Positions 36,801 to 49,595 of a DNA stretch of 64,000 nucleotides are shown here, piece after piece. Numbering within the stretch: the stretch's first letter is position 1; every line of letters starts with the position of its first letter. A program made the position numbers and the translations under genes. The stretch comes from Trichoplax sp. H2 (Eukaryota > Placozoa > Uniplacotomia > Trichoplacea), in NCBI GenBank assembly GCA_003344405.1, contig NOWV01000028.1, positions 1 through 64,000 of the forward strand. Direction: 5' to 3'. Under the pieces are notes generated by a model that saw nothing but the letters and a program-made list of their open reading frames with translations, made no database searches and had not been told where the DNA came from.

Positions 36801-39800
36801 TACGATCATGCAATGATTTCATTAGTCACAGAAATCATGAATCTCTCTAATTAGTAAAGAAAAGATTGAGCCAATTTAGCGAACAAGACTAGCATTAATG
36901 TAATTCCCTCAGCTACAAAAATTTTCTTAGCCATCCTATAGTCTGCTTTATCCTGAAATTATTTAAACAACAAAGTCTACCTAAATACAGATAATCTGCA
37001 GCATTGAGCTCCGTTGCTGATGGGTTTGCAAAACCAGTGATGGATCGTCCATCTACCGTTAAATTACCATATCGGCTCTGTCGGTCCACTAAAACCTTGT
37101 GCCATTTGTCATCATTAACCTGCTGCCAGCCACCAGTGAGAGTTTTTGTTCCACTTCCTAAGTTATAACTTGAATCGAAGATATTATATATGTTTAAGCT
37201 AATGTTGTATTGGTGCGAGTATTATAGTACTATTGCTGATAATAATATCAACTTCGCAGCACTACAGAAAATCATTTCGTCATGATCTAGGTAGATCTCT
37301 ATCTTACTTCAACTCCACGAATTTATTACGAATTCCGACGCTTATGAAATCGCCAGGCTTCTATATAAAAGCACAAAAATAAAAATCAGTTTTCATTCCA
37401 AGATGTGTTTAGCAGTTGTATTAACTACAATCTAAGCGTGCAATAAAGTGTCCTTTGACAACTTAATGTATATTTGCATATTGCCTATTCAAATTATTAC
37501 GATACTAAATCTACTGTTTAAGAATAGAAAATGAAAGATGCATCATAGTCGTAGACGAACGCTAAATTCAAAGCAAGTTGAAGTAGAATTTTTGCATGAC
37601 TTAGCCTTAGGTGTATATCGATAATTACTTGCAATGCATGATAGCTGCATACAATATAATTTTATATGGTAGAAGAAGGGAATTATAGCAATTGGATAAG
37701 AGTAATCAAGAATCCTCGCATGTTTGCTGTCGTATTCTTGTAATTTAAATGATTTTTGTAATCTTATCTATATTTTATCGTAATAAGGGATCAATGATCT
37801 ACCTGATTTCCGTGCCATAAAATCAGACCATTTGAGGATAGTGTTTTAAAAGATAACTGGAATGATTGTATACTGGATACCGTCAATCTGGAAACAAGTA
37901 ATCGGCGTTAGTATATTGTATGACATAGACATAATTTAAAAGCTGTCTGTAATGCATTGGCAATTTGGTAAGATAGAACTACAGAAATAAATATATGTCA
38001 CTATACGACTATAATTGCTATTACCTGTTATCGACATTATTTAAATAGGGATAAGCAGATCTGCCATCAAATGCAAGGGAAGGACCTGTGACTTCAAATG
38101 CTTTGCGATAGTATAAAAAAATACGAAATCAGACATACTTCAGCAGATATGGTATCTTAAAACTTACAGCTACAAATTGAAAAAATTTTCGTCACATTCC
38201 ATCGTTAGAAATAATAAGGTCTATTACCTTCGCATGTGGTGTGTTGTTGCGGAACTTTTAGGTCAGTAACAATATTGACTTTATGATGTTGTATCTGAAT
38301 ATTTCGAATGCAACCAACATAATTATAGCGGTAGAGATTCCAATTTTTCTTTGGAGTAGTATTTAGCCCACCTATTGACAATTTAATAATGGTAAACTGC
38401 TAAGGTATTTGAATCAAGTAATCAATTCGAGACCTTACTAATATTAGTTATGCATATTGTAGAAACATGTTCAATTATTTATATAATAATAGATTAAAAT
38501 AAAATTCTTGTAGTACCTAAATTTAAATTTAAGTATTTCAAGTCAACATTAACTGGTCAAATTAAGTTCTTTAGATAAAGGATAGTATAGTATATCCGAT
38601 ATTGAATACAATAAATATCTACCTAAGAATAGATCGCCATCAACCGCTATTTGTGGACTTCCAGTTGATACCGTAATCGAACGAAATTCTGTATCTACAG
38701 TTAAATTTGCCTGTCGGCCGATTCGGTAAGCTTTAATAGTATGCCAGTTTCCATCGTTGATGCGGACCGTGCTGGTTATATGGTTATCTTGCGTGCCCAA
38801 GTTAAATCTAATGTAAAATAAAAGAGCATTGCCTAATGATGCAGAGATCTTGAGTTTGTATAGGATTATCTCCAACTATAAAATAGTAACTAGTCAACAG
38901 ATGAGATTAGTACGCAAGGAAAGAAATTTTATGGACTATTCTCTAATGGCGAAAGTACTTTGTAGTAACAAATGTTAGTGCTTTACTTAGAGGAAATCGA
39001 GCTGATCAATACATGAATTATACGAGATACATAAATTTAGAAATACACATGGATGAAATGTTTATCGGTTTATATTCAACAGATCTATCCTTTCATAGAT
39101 ACTGGTACCTTAAATATCTGTTGGTGGTTACGTACTAGTAATTTATAGCCGAAAAGGCCACTAGTTTAGTGGATAGCCTCAATTTATCGTTATTATGCAT
39201 AACTAAGAGAATTTTTAAAAATAGTCTTAGGGCAATCTATGGTTTTCAGATCAATTCAAGGCAGTAACTTCCGTACTAAAGTTTGGCACTATTTACGGGA
39301 TTATGGCATAAGAAGCCGTTGATGTCTTTGGAATTGTGCTTTTAGTAAAATAATTTTCATTAACTGTGAATTTAATTTCTAAATATTAGCAACAAGCACA
39401 AAAATGATATTGGTTTGTTAAACACAATTTTATAGCTACTAAGATATCGTACATATTAAACTCTAAAATAAAAACTATATCCAAATCATTTTTTCTAATC
39501 TTGAATGTAGTATAGCTATCCATGTTGTCGAATTAATTACCTTAATTGGATATTTCCATTCGTAACGGCTAAAGCGATGAAAGGTCTCCGCTGATTTTGG
39601 GACTACATCGAGTCAATCGATAGTTTAATTAACCCGCATGAATTATTATAGAGCTTTACTCCCATAACAGGCAAAAGAAATGCCTACATTCGATTTTATG
39701 ATATGAAATGTAGAAGTTTAATTCTTACGTAGTTCCTTGGGCCGCTCCAGAGAATAAGACCATGAAGATTGAATGTTTTAAGTTGTAATTCAATTGTGTT

Positions 39801-42800
39801 GAAATTAAATTCTTTTTCACTATTAGGAATAAATCAATTAAAGCCGTCACTATTATAGACACTTTGACTATTAGAAAAATTATATTATAGAATAAATAAA
39901 TTAGGGTAAATCATAGTTATAGCTTTAAATATGCAGCGAATTTACTAGTTTAGGAGAGTAAAATTGATGGTACTACACTAACTCTGCCGAAATATTATTT
40001 CTTAGCGTGTAAACGTTGCCACCATCGAAGGCTACAGAGGGACCAAATACCTCTAAAAAGTAATTATACATCATTGATTTATTGAAGTATACTTGTAATA
40101 TATGTACATCAGTTTACTGATATTTTTAAAGGCGAGATGGAATTTCACGTTCAATTTACCAATATACAACTTCATTTATTGTATGCACTAAAATAATATG
40201 ATGGAGCCTATTAAAATCTGCCAAACCTATTGCTTGTGAACAATTTTCGCCAGTATAATATTGTGGGCAATTACATAAATATCCCTGAACACCAAGACTA
40301 CACTGTCCACCATTTTGGCATGGCTTTCTTTGGCAATCATTACATGAACTAACACCGGCACCATATATAGCATCTTTAACCAGTTGTTTCTCTTGTCCGT
40401 TAATAGTGACCTTCAATTGATTTTATTTCGAAAATTGAAAACGTAAGAGAAATTCATTTTCTTTAAATATTATTCAATAGATAAATTCTATTTGTAATTA
40501 CCGACTCAATACAGCCTACTAAACCAGTCTTAATCTTTGTTTTGGAATTCATAGCAGCAAAATTCGGATGACCACCAAAGTAAAACGGTGCAAACAAACT
40601 TAACAAGACGAAGGAGCCCTACGAAAAAGTTATACTTGTTATGCTTATAAGGTGATCCAATAATGCTCAACGTTTAAAAATACTAAAGTATTTACTAGAC
40701 CTAGTTTTTAAACTGCTAATCTCTCTGTAACTAAGAGGCGTCAATAGCAATGTTGATTACAATAAATGTATAAAAAAATGATTCGTTCAAATAATGCATA
40801 ATTGAGTTTATATTATATCATGAACATTAAACAATCTACCATTAATAGTTATCCTTTTGGAAAGTAGCTTAATTATCACGAATAGTTAACAAATAGGCTT
40901 TATTTTTTATTCACCAAATCTTAAGATTATGAAAATTTACGGAACATACATTAGTTTAATTCTTTATACAATTTAAATATTTGATAATAACTGCATCTAT
41001 TAAAAGCACTGAAATATTTTAATCTTCCGTGGTACTCAATGGTGGATGTTTACCTGATATACACTAAAAATTTACTAGTTATTGTAATTTTACTATAATT
41101 TGAAGTGCATTTAGACTCATGTATGAATAATATACAGCTCGATCCATTGATTAGAGAAACTAGCATTGCAGTTCAATCCTGTAAAGTATACTACATCTTT
41201 AGGGACTACATCAGCAGGGTCTGTTTATGTAATAAGAAATTCATAGCTCAATTTATAACGTTATGAAGATTAATTCTAGAAGCGCAGTTGTGATATAATA
41301 CGCAAAAAGCTTCAAATTAGTATATAGCAATATATAGTTACCGAGGCAATTCCTCTAACTTCGGGCTGCTGGTCAATTCTCATAGTACCATAACGACCAT
41401 TTCGTGTGATATTAATGTCATGACTATTATTCAGTGTAAGCGGACTAGCACTCCTAAAATTCAAATAAATCGTCTTTCTTTTCAAGTAAAACCAAGAATA
41501 AAATTCATACTAAAGATGAAACTTTCAAATTAATTTATAATCCTAAAGTAAGTTGTGTTGGAGTTCTTTTACTTTACCTAATAACTGCCGTTCCGGAACC
41601 CAAATCAAATCTAAATTCCAAATAACCTTCCACTAAGTTCAGCAATATAAAATCTCCTCTATTGTCTTCTCGTTGTGAGCCATAAAATATTAGCCCATTT
41701 GGCTTGAGAGGTTTAACTTTTAAATTAATTGTGACAGAAGATGCTGCAAAATAATCGCTTGTTTTATCCGTATATTCCAAATACGACTGGCCACCAAAGT
41801 AGGGACTAAATGGGCTAGATTGCAATACTAGGTCAAAGAGATGTCCCAAAGCAATGCATATGTATTAGTATTTGTAGAAGCTCAGAAATTTTATTAAAAA
41901 CTTCATATTTAATTTAAATTTTGCTTCAATATATTTATAAACCTTGGTCGCAACGCTGTCCTATTTTCCCTAATGGACACAAGCATTTCCATGAATCAGA
42001 TTTTCCAGCCTCATGAGTGCATGTTGAGTTAGCTGGACAAGGGTTAGAGGCACAAACTGAGACAGCAGAGCGACGTTCACACAGTAAACCAGCATAATCT
42101 GTTGGGCAAGCACACTGAAAATATCGATTGCCTGTAATGGTAATGAAATCCAGGGCTTTCTTTAGTTAAGAACAGTCTACAAGACGTAAATGTCAATCGA
42201 TAGAATTGTTTTATAATTAATTACCACTCAGTGGACTACATCCACCCCCATTTTGACATGGGTTTGGGGAGCAAGGGTTTTTTGCAACACATCTTGTTAA
42301 TTGATAATAAGATACAACATTGTCTGGCTTATTGGATGATGGAACATTTAAGTTATATTCAATATTATTAATATCTAATGATCGAATGCAACCCCCAAAG
42401 TCTTGATTCATTTGTATTCGACTTCGAAATTGGTTTGATCTGAAAACGATAAAGACTTGCATGAAGAAGTTATGATACAACATTAAAAAAATTAGTGGGA
42501 TAAAAGGTTTCAGAAAAAATATAAACAGGATTAAAAATCCTGTTCAAGTTATGGTCTTATTGAAACCAATATTACCAATTAGGAGTGTTTGATTATGTAA
42601 TTACAAAGCGATATAAATGTCTTACGTTGATAAACCAGATGGTAAAGTGCCTAGATAAATATCATTTAGCGAATTCAGCTCGGATAATGAACCTGGAACT
42701 TTACCCACCACCGGAGGTTCCTCATTTACTTGTATCGTAAAATCTCTCCCTGATCGTTTGACAGTTGCCCGATACCATCGATTAACTTCAACTGCTATTT

Positions 42801-45506
42801 TACTTGATGCAGTTCCTTTACCACTACCTAATTCGAAACTAATATAAAAGAAGGAAAGAAGCATTGACATTTACAAGTTAGTTTATTAGAGAAAACAAAC
42901 ATACTACTAATTTAAAGATAAATTTCCAAATTCAATTTTTTGGGTTTCTACGTAAATCGATCCTGAAATACCTTGCTTCGATATACCGCGAGCGAAGGGA
43001 CAAGGCAAAATAGTCCCCATTAGATGAAACTAGATTACCTCCAATTAATATGAGACCATCAAATACTGATGGCATAAATTCGATTGTCAAATTAACTTCT
43101 CTATCCCAAGTTGACGTATTTTTAAATCGAATATAAGAACCATCATGAAATGACGGGATTGCATCTTGTTGATCTATAACAATTTATTGATACCAGGGTT
43201 ATGACTAACTTAAATTTCATAATTTGATGTTAACTTGGATATTGAATAAGATTACGATATTTATTGTTACCAATATCTATGCTAACTTTATTGATAAAAA
43301 TGTTATTATTTTAGATATTTACCTTGGTGGCAGTAAGTACCGGTATAACCAAGGGGACATTGACAAGTGTAGTAGCCAAAAGTTCGGTTTAGACATTGAC
43401 CATTTTGGAAACATCGGAATGTGCGGCAATCGGTTGCATCTGAGGCTGTTTATGAAAGTAGGTGAAAGTTAAATTTAGGTTAAATTTTCATATTTTATCT
43501 GCAATATCTATAGCTACTCCAGCATCCAACAAGATGCTTCATCGAAGCCATAAAGACATAGATTGAATCTTTTCTACTTTTCGTAATGTTAAGTGTAGTA
43601 GTAATTTTATGTATAAAGGAAAGGATTAATAAAATGAAAAGAACAAATTGATGAATAGCAGAATTAATGGATCAACATACCGCATTCTCCACCATAGCTT
43701 TTAATGACGGTGATATTATTTTGACAAGAATCTTGTATCATATGGCATTGCGTGTAGTAAGTCTTATTATTATTACCGCAAATGGGATTGTAATATAATG
43801 AGCACACATTCGCAGGGCATCGGCAAGTCGGATTATTATCGGTTATTCCATTACTTTCCAATCGACAGATTGAATAGTTCTCGCATGTAATATTATTGCA
43901 AGGATTAGCTGTATCTAAACAATAAATCATAATCAAGTTTAGATTACCTAAGCATTAATACTAACGTCATATACATATGTTCTACAAAGAAGGAATTGCT
44001 TACCACAATTATCTCGCGGTAAGATGTTTAGTTGGGTCCCTGTTAGGCACGACTGACGTTCTAATTGGCATGTATTTGAATAGACTTTCAAATCGCTCGC
44101 GCATACAGGCTCTGACTTGGTTAAATTATGACAATCTATACAAGAACATTGGCCTTCTTGAATTTCGTTACTACAGGTAGCACCCATGCGACAGACAATT
44201 TCTGAGCAGGTTCTGACTTTGGAATCTAGCTGATGATCTCCTGTTGGATCTAAAAATTTCAAAGATATCAAGATTTACTTCGTGTTGCTATCAAAGCCAG
44301 AACAGGCACTACTACCATAAATCGAAATTTATTAATATTAATCAATGAAATTGTTTTTCGAAAAACACTAGTTTTATCTGTCTACGCTGCATAATTAATT
44401 ACAATTAGTACAGTATAATTGGTGTGCAATGATTGTATACTGTAATAATGTAAGGTAGAGATGACCTACTTTGTCTAATTCTACTTTCCTTAAATCAATC
44501 CAGCATCATGCAGTAATTACTTTAAGTTACTCGAAGATACATTCTTATTTCAAGCCGTAAGAGGAACTGCTATCGTTTGGGGACTAGACAATTTTTATAA
44601 GTCAATCCTGTAAGTGTTGAATTCTTGAACCAAAACGATCATTGTATTTTACCGGATAGTAATATATAGCTAGTAACAGTGTTAAATTATAATTTATAAC
44701 AATGATGATTCGAAAGGCGATAGGATGAAATTCTAAATTGAATTTTAACGATCTCTAGACTGATTCATATTTGATGTTTATAATTGGCTGTAAAGGACAT
44801 TGCTACGGTAGCTTTTATTTGACCTTTGATATGTATTTCGAAATAAGATTTCGATCAAATTTCTGAATTTTTTTTCTACTAAGAGAGGTTTTAAGGAATA
44901 GCTGCGAAATTTATCATGCAATGATTTACAATCACGGTCTTTAATGAATAGTATGTAATATTGGTGTCCGAGTTTTAACGACAACTTTTGATTGACTTTA
45001 ATGAACGTGTAGGGCCCAATCTTCATATGTAGCATGCTGCGTTAGCATACCCGTAATATACGCGCAATATACAAAATCCAATATCGTATTGTACTATATA
45101 CAGCAGTAAATTTACCTTGAACGGCAGTTCGTATTAATTTTAATCGTTCCTCAGTAACATATTCGAACGATGTGGAAAGGACATATTTTTGGCTACTGCC
45201 ATTAAATAATAGTATCCTGGTGTCATTAGTGTTAACATTTGAACGGCATATTCTGGTATTGCCAAAGTTATCAATAGTTATTGATGGCGGTAGAGACAAA
45301 CGTGGCGGCTTAAATACTTCAATCACCTCAACATTGCTGGAATAAGTTGGCTGTTGTTGATTTCGATTGATATTGAGAACTTTGGCAGTGATAACATAGT
45401 CCGCATTGCTAATTCGTTGCTGTAACGGTGAAGGTGAACACCTTTGACTGCTGCTAGAGATTGCAATCGTAGCTAAGTAGATGAAAATAAATTCTTTAAA
45501 CAGCAT
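33806..45506 (-). CDS. AGRN: Agrin-like basement-membrane protein: NtA, Kazal, EGF and LamG domains
   Basis: Thirty-two exons join in frame into 1551 residues. Exons (descending): 45506-45116, 44249-44004, 43914-43681, 43439-43323, 43173-42972, 42838-42626, 42439-42225, 42131-41943, 41827-41578, 41453-41342, 40618-40502, 40410-40227, 40052-39977, 39819-39729, 39602-39541, 38807-38623, 38371-38228, 38085-38025, 37887-37803, 37360-37308, 37168-36981, 36728-36585, 36494-36419, 36209-36125, 35942-35884, 35784-35600, 35416-35273, 35187-35121, 34886-34799, 34707-34646, 34461-34274, 33948-33806. Exon 1 encodes a signal peptide and an NtA domain (TIMP-like fold, laminin-binding in vertebrate agrin) with NFGNTRICRSNVNTNDTRIL. 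Two follistatin/Kazal units follow (PVCASDLKVYSNTC, NPICGNNNKTYYTQC). Next come EGF, LamG1, three EGFs, LamG2, EGF and LamG3-6. The EGF/LamG order to LamG3 is that of vertebrate agrin. Laminin-EGF and SEA domains and most Kazal units are absent, and three extra LamG domains are present. The protein is predicted secreted, without a membrane segment. Some acceptors have a second in-frame choice (for example exon 18). Confidence 0.88.
45116..45506 (-). other. NtA-domain exon of the agrin-like gene
   Basis: This first exon alone encodes the signal peptide (LFKEFIFIYLATIAISSSSQ) and the whole NtA domain of about 110 residues, ending in phase 1. The start Met is the first in the frame and is followed directly by a hydrophobic core. 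Two domain cysteines (RCSPSP and RICRSN) sit where vertebrate NtA has its disulfide. The N-T-N-D-T-R-I-L-L-F segment matches the G-D-T-R-I-F-F strand of vertebrate NtA. Placement directly before Kazal units is as in agrin. Confidence 0.85.
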
Positions 45507-46540
45507 CTTATGCTGTTTAAGTTAATATCAATGAAGACGGTAAATGATCTTTTACTGTTTCCTGTAATGCTATTATTCCTTTAAATATTTCAAAGAATAC
45601 TTTGATCTTCAGAAAATTGTTCACGTGGTCAAATCAGTAGGAGATCATGTTTATTTTATGCCATCGCAACACAAATTTTACATACTTTAACTAAAGAAAA
45701 ATAATCGTGTACGCGCATAGCACCATTAGCACTCTGAATTTGCGTTCATTTCCAATACTCCTATAATTCAAATTCAGGGGTAATTCGCTTTTCTTCAAAT
45801 GATTTATACAGTTTTATTCAAGTTGCAATACCTTGCTTTATTTATTACAGGTACATCAGCTTGATTCATAATAACAGATATTAGATGTTAATAATATTGA
45901 TTGTCCGTAACTTGGGGTCCAGTTTTATATTACTGATTAATATCAAAATGCATCTGCTACTCAATATGATCAAGCCACCTTGTAAAACGTTGGTAAATTG
46001 TCACATTAGAACGAACCTGGTAAAAGACCTGAAATCTCCCATGTTTTAGGGACTTGATCTTATTGCTACTATTTCGTAGAACTCCTGCATGGTACAATAA
46101 ACCAATGCATTGCAACATTAATTTTATAGTTTACGCTAAATATTCTCTGCTTTAGATCGCTGTAGGTGTTTATACGTCACTGCATACTGATACACTCGTA
46201 TCGTGCGGTCATTAAATATGTACTGAGAGCTAGAACTTGAGTATGCTATTGAACTGTAACTAGTTTCAATTCCTGTCGCTTCGCTATCAATTGACTGCCG
46301 TTGCATGCCTAGTATCCTATTTAGTTTTCGACTACAACATCCATACTGCGGCAATATGTACGATTGCTGACATTGGCAGTGCAGAACTGCAGCTTACTTT
46401 TAACATTATTTAATTAGTAATTATATAATTAATTTCACTACATTCCATATTGTCGTACGAGTGTTGTCGAGAAGCTAAATATAGGAGAGTCACCTTTCTT
46501 GGCGTCTACGTTCCATGACACTAAGCATGCTATCGCAGTA

Positions 46541-47066
46541 GCATAGTACTGTACTGTACAGTATGCTAGGGACCTTCATTTGTAGTTTTTCGCACGCGGT
46601 CAGTAAATTATTTGGGTCAACTTTGATCCAACTATTTTACAGGCAATGCGGCTTCTATGGTTGTGGAATAGCTCCGTAAAATCCTTCTATACTCGTATGA
46701 TATGGATGCTGCAGGCTGTAAAAATGTGAACAGATGAATGCTAGTTGTGTCAATCTCATCGTTTTGCATTTCTCTGCGGTGTTGCCATCGAAATCAGCTC
46801 TGTATTCTACAGTACAAATGCATTGAAGATGTACTGTACTGAAATTCCGGTGAAACGGTATTTCTGGATACAGTACAGTACAGTATGTGATGGGGAAATG
46901 ACTGGATCTACAGTATTGCACTGTACAGTAAGTGTACAGTACAGCGATAGCCATTAAAACGAAGTGGATAGTACTGTGCAGTGTACAGTATAGTACTGTA
47001 GTGTAATTTATGCAAATGACTAGAGCTACAATGTCCACTATACTGTACTGTACTGTACATACAGTA
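46541..47066. repeat. TACTGTAC/GTACAGTA palindromic array region 1
   Basis: The segment is studded with the self-complementary strings TACTGTAC and GTACAGTAC, for example GTACTGTACTGTACAGTA at 46546-46563 and ACTGTACTGTACTGTACA near 47041. They combine into longer imperfect palindromes able to form hairpins. It lies about 1.0-1.5 kb upstream of the agrin-like start codon. Confidence 0.75.
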
Positions 47067-47978
47067 ATTCTTTCAAATCTATCAGTACCATAGAGGTTTT
47101 TACCTCCATGATTCGATATGTCAAGTCGCAACGGTCATGATCGTGAAATAGATTTGTTGATCGTTTGTTGTACTGTACATAGTCAAAGGAAAAGAGATTG
47201 CACGCGATTAGGCTTTGTCTTTGTTACTGGACCACATAACTTTTATGCAAAGTATGGATGTGGATTAGGGATCTTCTAAATCGTTTCTTTTATTTTCATA
47301 AGAGAAATCATACATTGTATCATATATTCGTATTAGTGCATAATGGACGTGCCATACAGGTTTAAATTCGCCTTTTCTTTGACCTACAGTACATACTACA
47401 TACTGTACTATATTGTAGCTTTAGAACTTTTCTCCGCAAGCTGACGCTGACACCTATGGCTTGAACTTCGTGATGAAAGCACGCGGTATCAAACACAGAA
47501 AAGACAATTTACTGTACAATGTTGCGACTTTTATGACGTTGAATTACGCTGCAGAAAAGCAAATTGATCTGCGTGAGTTTTTGAAGTCGGGATCATATGT
47601 AATATTGTCCTTGAATAGAGCTTTCAAATGAATTGACTGTCAATCAAAACTCATCGAAACAATAATAATTTAAAATATGGAATTAAATTCTCTTCCTTGA
47701 GTAGCGGGATATGGTTAGAAATACGGCAGTGCACACGTAGCGTGGCTTTTAAAAATTCATTGCTAATGCTATCGTAGTTGAGAGGTCCCTTCTCCTAGCA
47801 CAAATGTACAGCACAGCATGGTGTACTGTATGTTACGAGGAAGGCCACTTACAGTAGTGCAATTAGTGCTATACACTGTACGTGGTTGTGATGATACAGT
47901 AATTACAATGATAAATAAATGACACGGGTTACTAGGCGATTATCGCAATTGCTGGCACGAAATGGTATGCGTTCAATG

Positions 47979-48627
47979 AAAACACTGCTACTCATCGGGG
48001 CTAATAAAATTTATAACTGTTAAAGCCAAGGTTCATTTACATTTATTTATTTATTATTTTATTATTTACAGTAAACTTTATAAACCCCTTAATTAGTTTT
48101 AGAATGTTTCTATTGACGGTTTTCAATATCTATATCTACCTTATTTACTCTACAGTACAAATGGTAGTGTTCGACACATTGGCATCACTTTTTACGGTAC
48201 ATCATACGGTGAGGCAGTTGCGGGAAAATGAACACATGTTTCTGGTATTTCTTTGTTCTCCTTCACACACTGCACTGTACTGTACTGTGCAGTATCTCGG
48301 ACACTACTAAATACTGTACTGTACAGTACATGATATTGTACACTGTACTGTACACTGTACACTGTACAGTACAGTACATGATACAGTAGCGAAACTTCTT
48401 TCTTTTATGTACTGTACAGTGTATTTATCAATCTATGATTTCAACAATGGACGTCATTTGAATTGTCACGAACGTCACGGTCTTGCGTAAAAGATTAAAG
48501 TGGAAGGGCCCGGGCTGGCTCGGCTAATGTTTGTTTCTTTCATCTGGAACGCAGTCATTCACCCGCCATTCACAGTCACAGACGACTGACAGTAAATCAA
48601 TACAGCAAGGTTGGACTCTGGCCACTT
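47979..48627. repeat. Duplicated segment, copy 1 (left of the gap)
   Basis: From AAACACTGCTACTCATCGGG to GGTTGGACTCTGGCCACTT this segment repeats 48648-49355 almost base for base. The main differences lie in the GTACAGTAC arrays, where copy 1 is shorter and lacks about 60 bases present in copy 2. Copy 1 ends exactly at the run of Ns. Confidence 0.9.
48271..48425. repeat. TACTGTAC/GTACAGTA palindromic array (copy 1)
   Basis: A dense run of TACTGTAC, GTACAGTAC and CACTGTAC units interrupted by short unique words (ATCTCGGACACTACT, ATGATATTG). The counterpart array at 48937-49123 has the same unique words but different repeat counts. Confidence 0.85.
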
Positions 48628-48647
48628 NNNNNNNNNNNNNNNNNNNN
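48628..48647. other. Assembly gap (20 Ns)
   Basis: Twenty unknown bases. The sequence immediately left is the end of duplicated copy 1, and the sequence immediately right is the start of copy 2. This is the pattern of two overlapping contig ends that were placed side by side instead of being merged. Confidence 0.98.
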
Positions 48648-49355
48648 AAACACTGCTACTCATCGGGGCTAATAAAATTTATAACTGTTAAAGCCAAGGT
48701 TCATTTACATTTATTTATTTATTATTTTATTATTTACAGTAAACTTTATAAACCCCTTAATTAGTTTTAGAATGTTTCTATTGACGGTTTTCAATATCTA
48801 TCTACCTTATTTACTCTACAGTACAAATGGTAGTGTTCGACACATTGGCATCACTTTTTACGGTACATCATACGGTGAGGCAGTTGCGGGAAAATGAACA
48901 CATGTTTCTGGTATTTCTTTGTTCTCCTTCACACACTGCACTGTACTGTACAGTACAGTACAGTACAGTACAATATCTCAGACACTACTGAATACTGTAC
49001 AGTACATGATATTGTACTGTACACTGTACAGTACAGTACATGATACTGTACAGTACCGAAACTTCTTTCTTTTATGTACAGTACAGTACTGTACGGTACA
49101 GTGTACAGTACTGCACTGTGGATTTTTCTTTTATCCGTGCAGTATATTTATCAATCTACAGTATGATTTCAACAATGGACGTCATTTGAATTGTCACGAA
49201 CGTCACGGTCTTGCGTAAAAGATTAAAGTGGAAGGGCCCGGGCTGGCTCGGCTAATGTTTGTTTCTTTCATCTGGAACGCAGTCATTCACCCGCCATTCA
49301 CAGTCACAGACGACTGACAGTAAATCAATACAGCAAGGTTGGACTCTGGCCACTT
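48648..49355. repeat. Duplicated segment, copy 2 (right of the gap)
   Basis: Near-identical to 47979-48627 outside the palindromic arrays. It continues rightwards into the unique sequence that leads to the start codon at 49596, so copy 2 is the one linked to that gene. Confidence 0.9.
48937..49123. repeat. TACTGTAC/GTACAGTA palindromic array (copy 2)
   Basis: Tandem ACAGTACAGTACAGTACAGT and mixed TACTGTAC units, again broken by the unique words shared with copy 1. It lies about 0.5 kb upstream of the start codon at 49596. Confidence 0.85.
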
Positions 49356-49595
49356 TATTCGCGCTCTTGCCTCTTGTCTGCTCCTTGATCCATTCACGCA
49401 CGCTCGTAATAATTGACTGCATTGTTGACAGGCGATGCTTGCATGGACTTATCTTCTTGTTGTATTGTACCCAAACGCAACGCTAGGCATCCCCTTTCTT
49501 AAAAGCTGTTGCATTGTTTCAAATTCTTTCCTCATTTGCACCCAGCAGCTGCAGCCAACAGAAAGCAAAAAACAAGAACTCGCTCGACGGTAATC

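Larger units (their letters stand above)
45507..49595. other. Repeat-rich intergenic before the disordered-repeat gene
   Basis: No supported gene lies here. The stretch contains the TACTGTAC palindromic arrays, the flanks of an assembly gap and one near-exact 0.65-0.7 kb duplication. Open frames such as 46655-47131 (- strand) are made of the palindromic repeat itself. Promoters of two divergent genes, the agrin-like gene (starting at 45506 on -) and the gene starting at 49596 on +, must lie within it. Confidence 0.6.

Noticed and set aside
33806-40052. Treating LamG3-6 as a separate laminin-alpha-like gene
   Set aside because: Exon 12 (ending phase 1) and exon 13 (starting with two bases) join in frame to continue the EGF-LamG order of agrin, there is no start codon with a signal peptide between them, and the summed CDS is an exact multiple of three.
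41150-41220. Possible extra agrin-like exon on the - strand
   Set aside because: A short LamG-like string can be read, but no acceptor gives the required phase without a stop, and exons 10 and 11 already join seamlessly.
43224-43472. + strand open frame of 82 codons
   Set aside because: It is the antisense shadow of the - strand EGF exon of the agrin-like gene at 43323-43439.
46136-46354. Open frame on the - strand starting YGCCSRKLNRIL, reminiscent of a receptor cytoplasmic tail
   Set aside because: No upstream membrane-segment exons could be found on that strand, and the similarity is only a few residues. Too weak to call an exon.
46655-47131. Open frame of 158 codons on the - strand
   Set aside because: Its sequence is largely the TACTGTAC palindromic repeat (runs of YCTVQY/CTVLYC-type residues), which is open in several frames by composition. 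It has no domain or splice partner.
48919-49218. Open frame over the array in duplicated copy 2
   Set aside because: Made of the palindromic repeat and not conserved in copy 1, where insertions break the frame.
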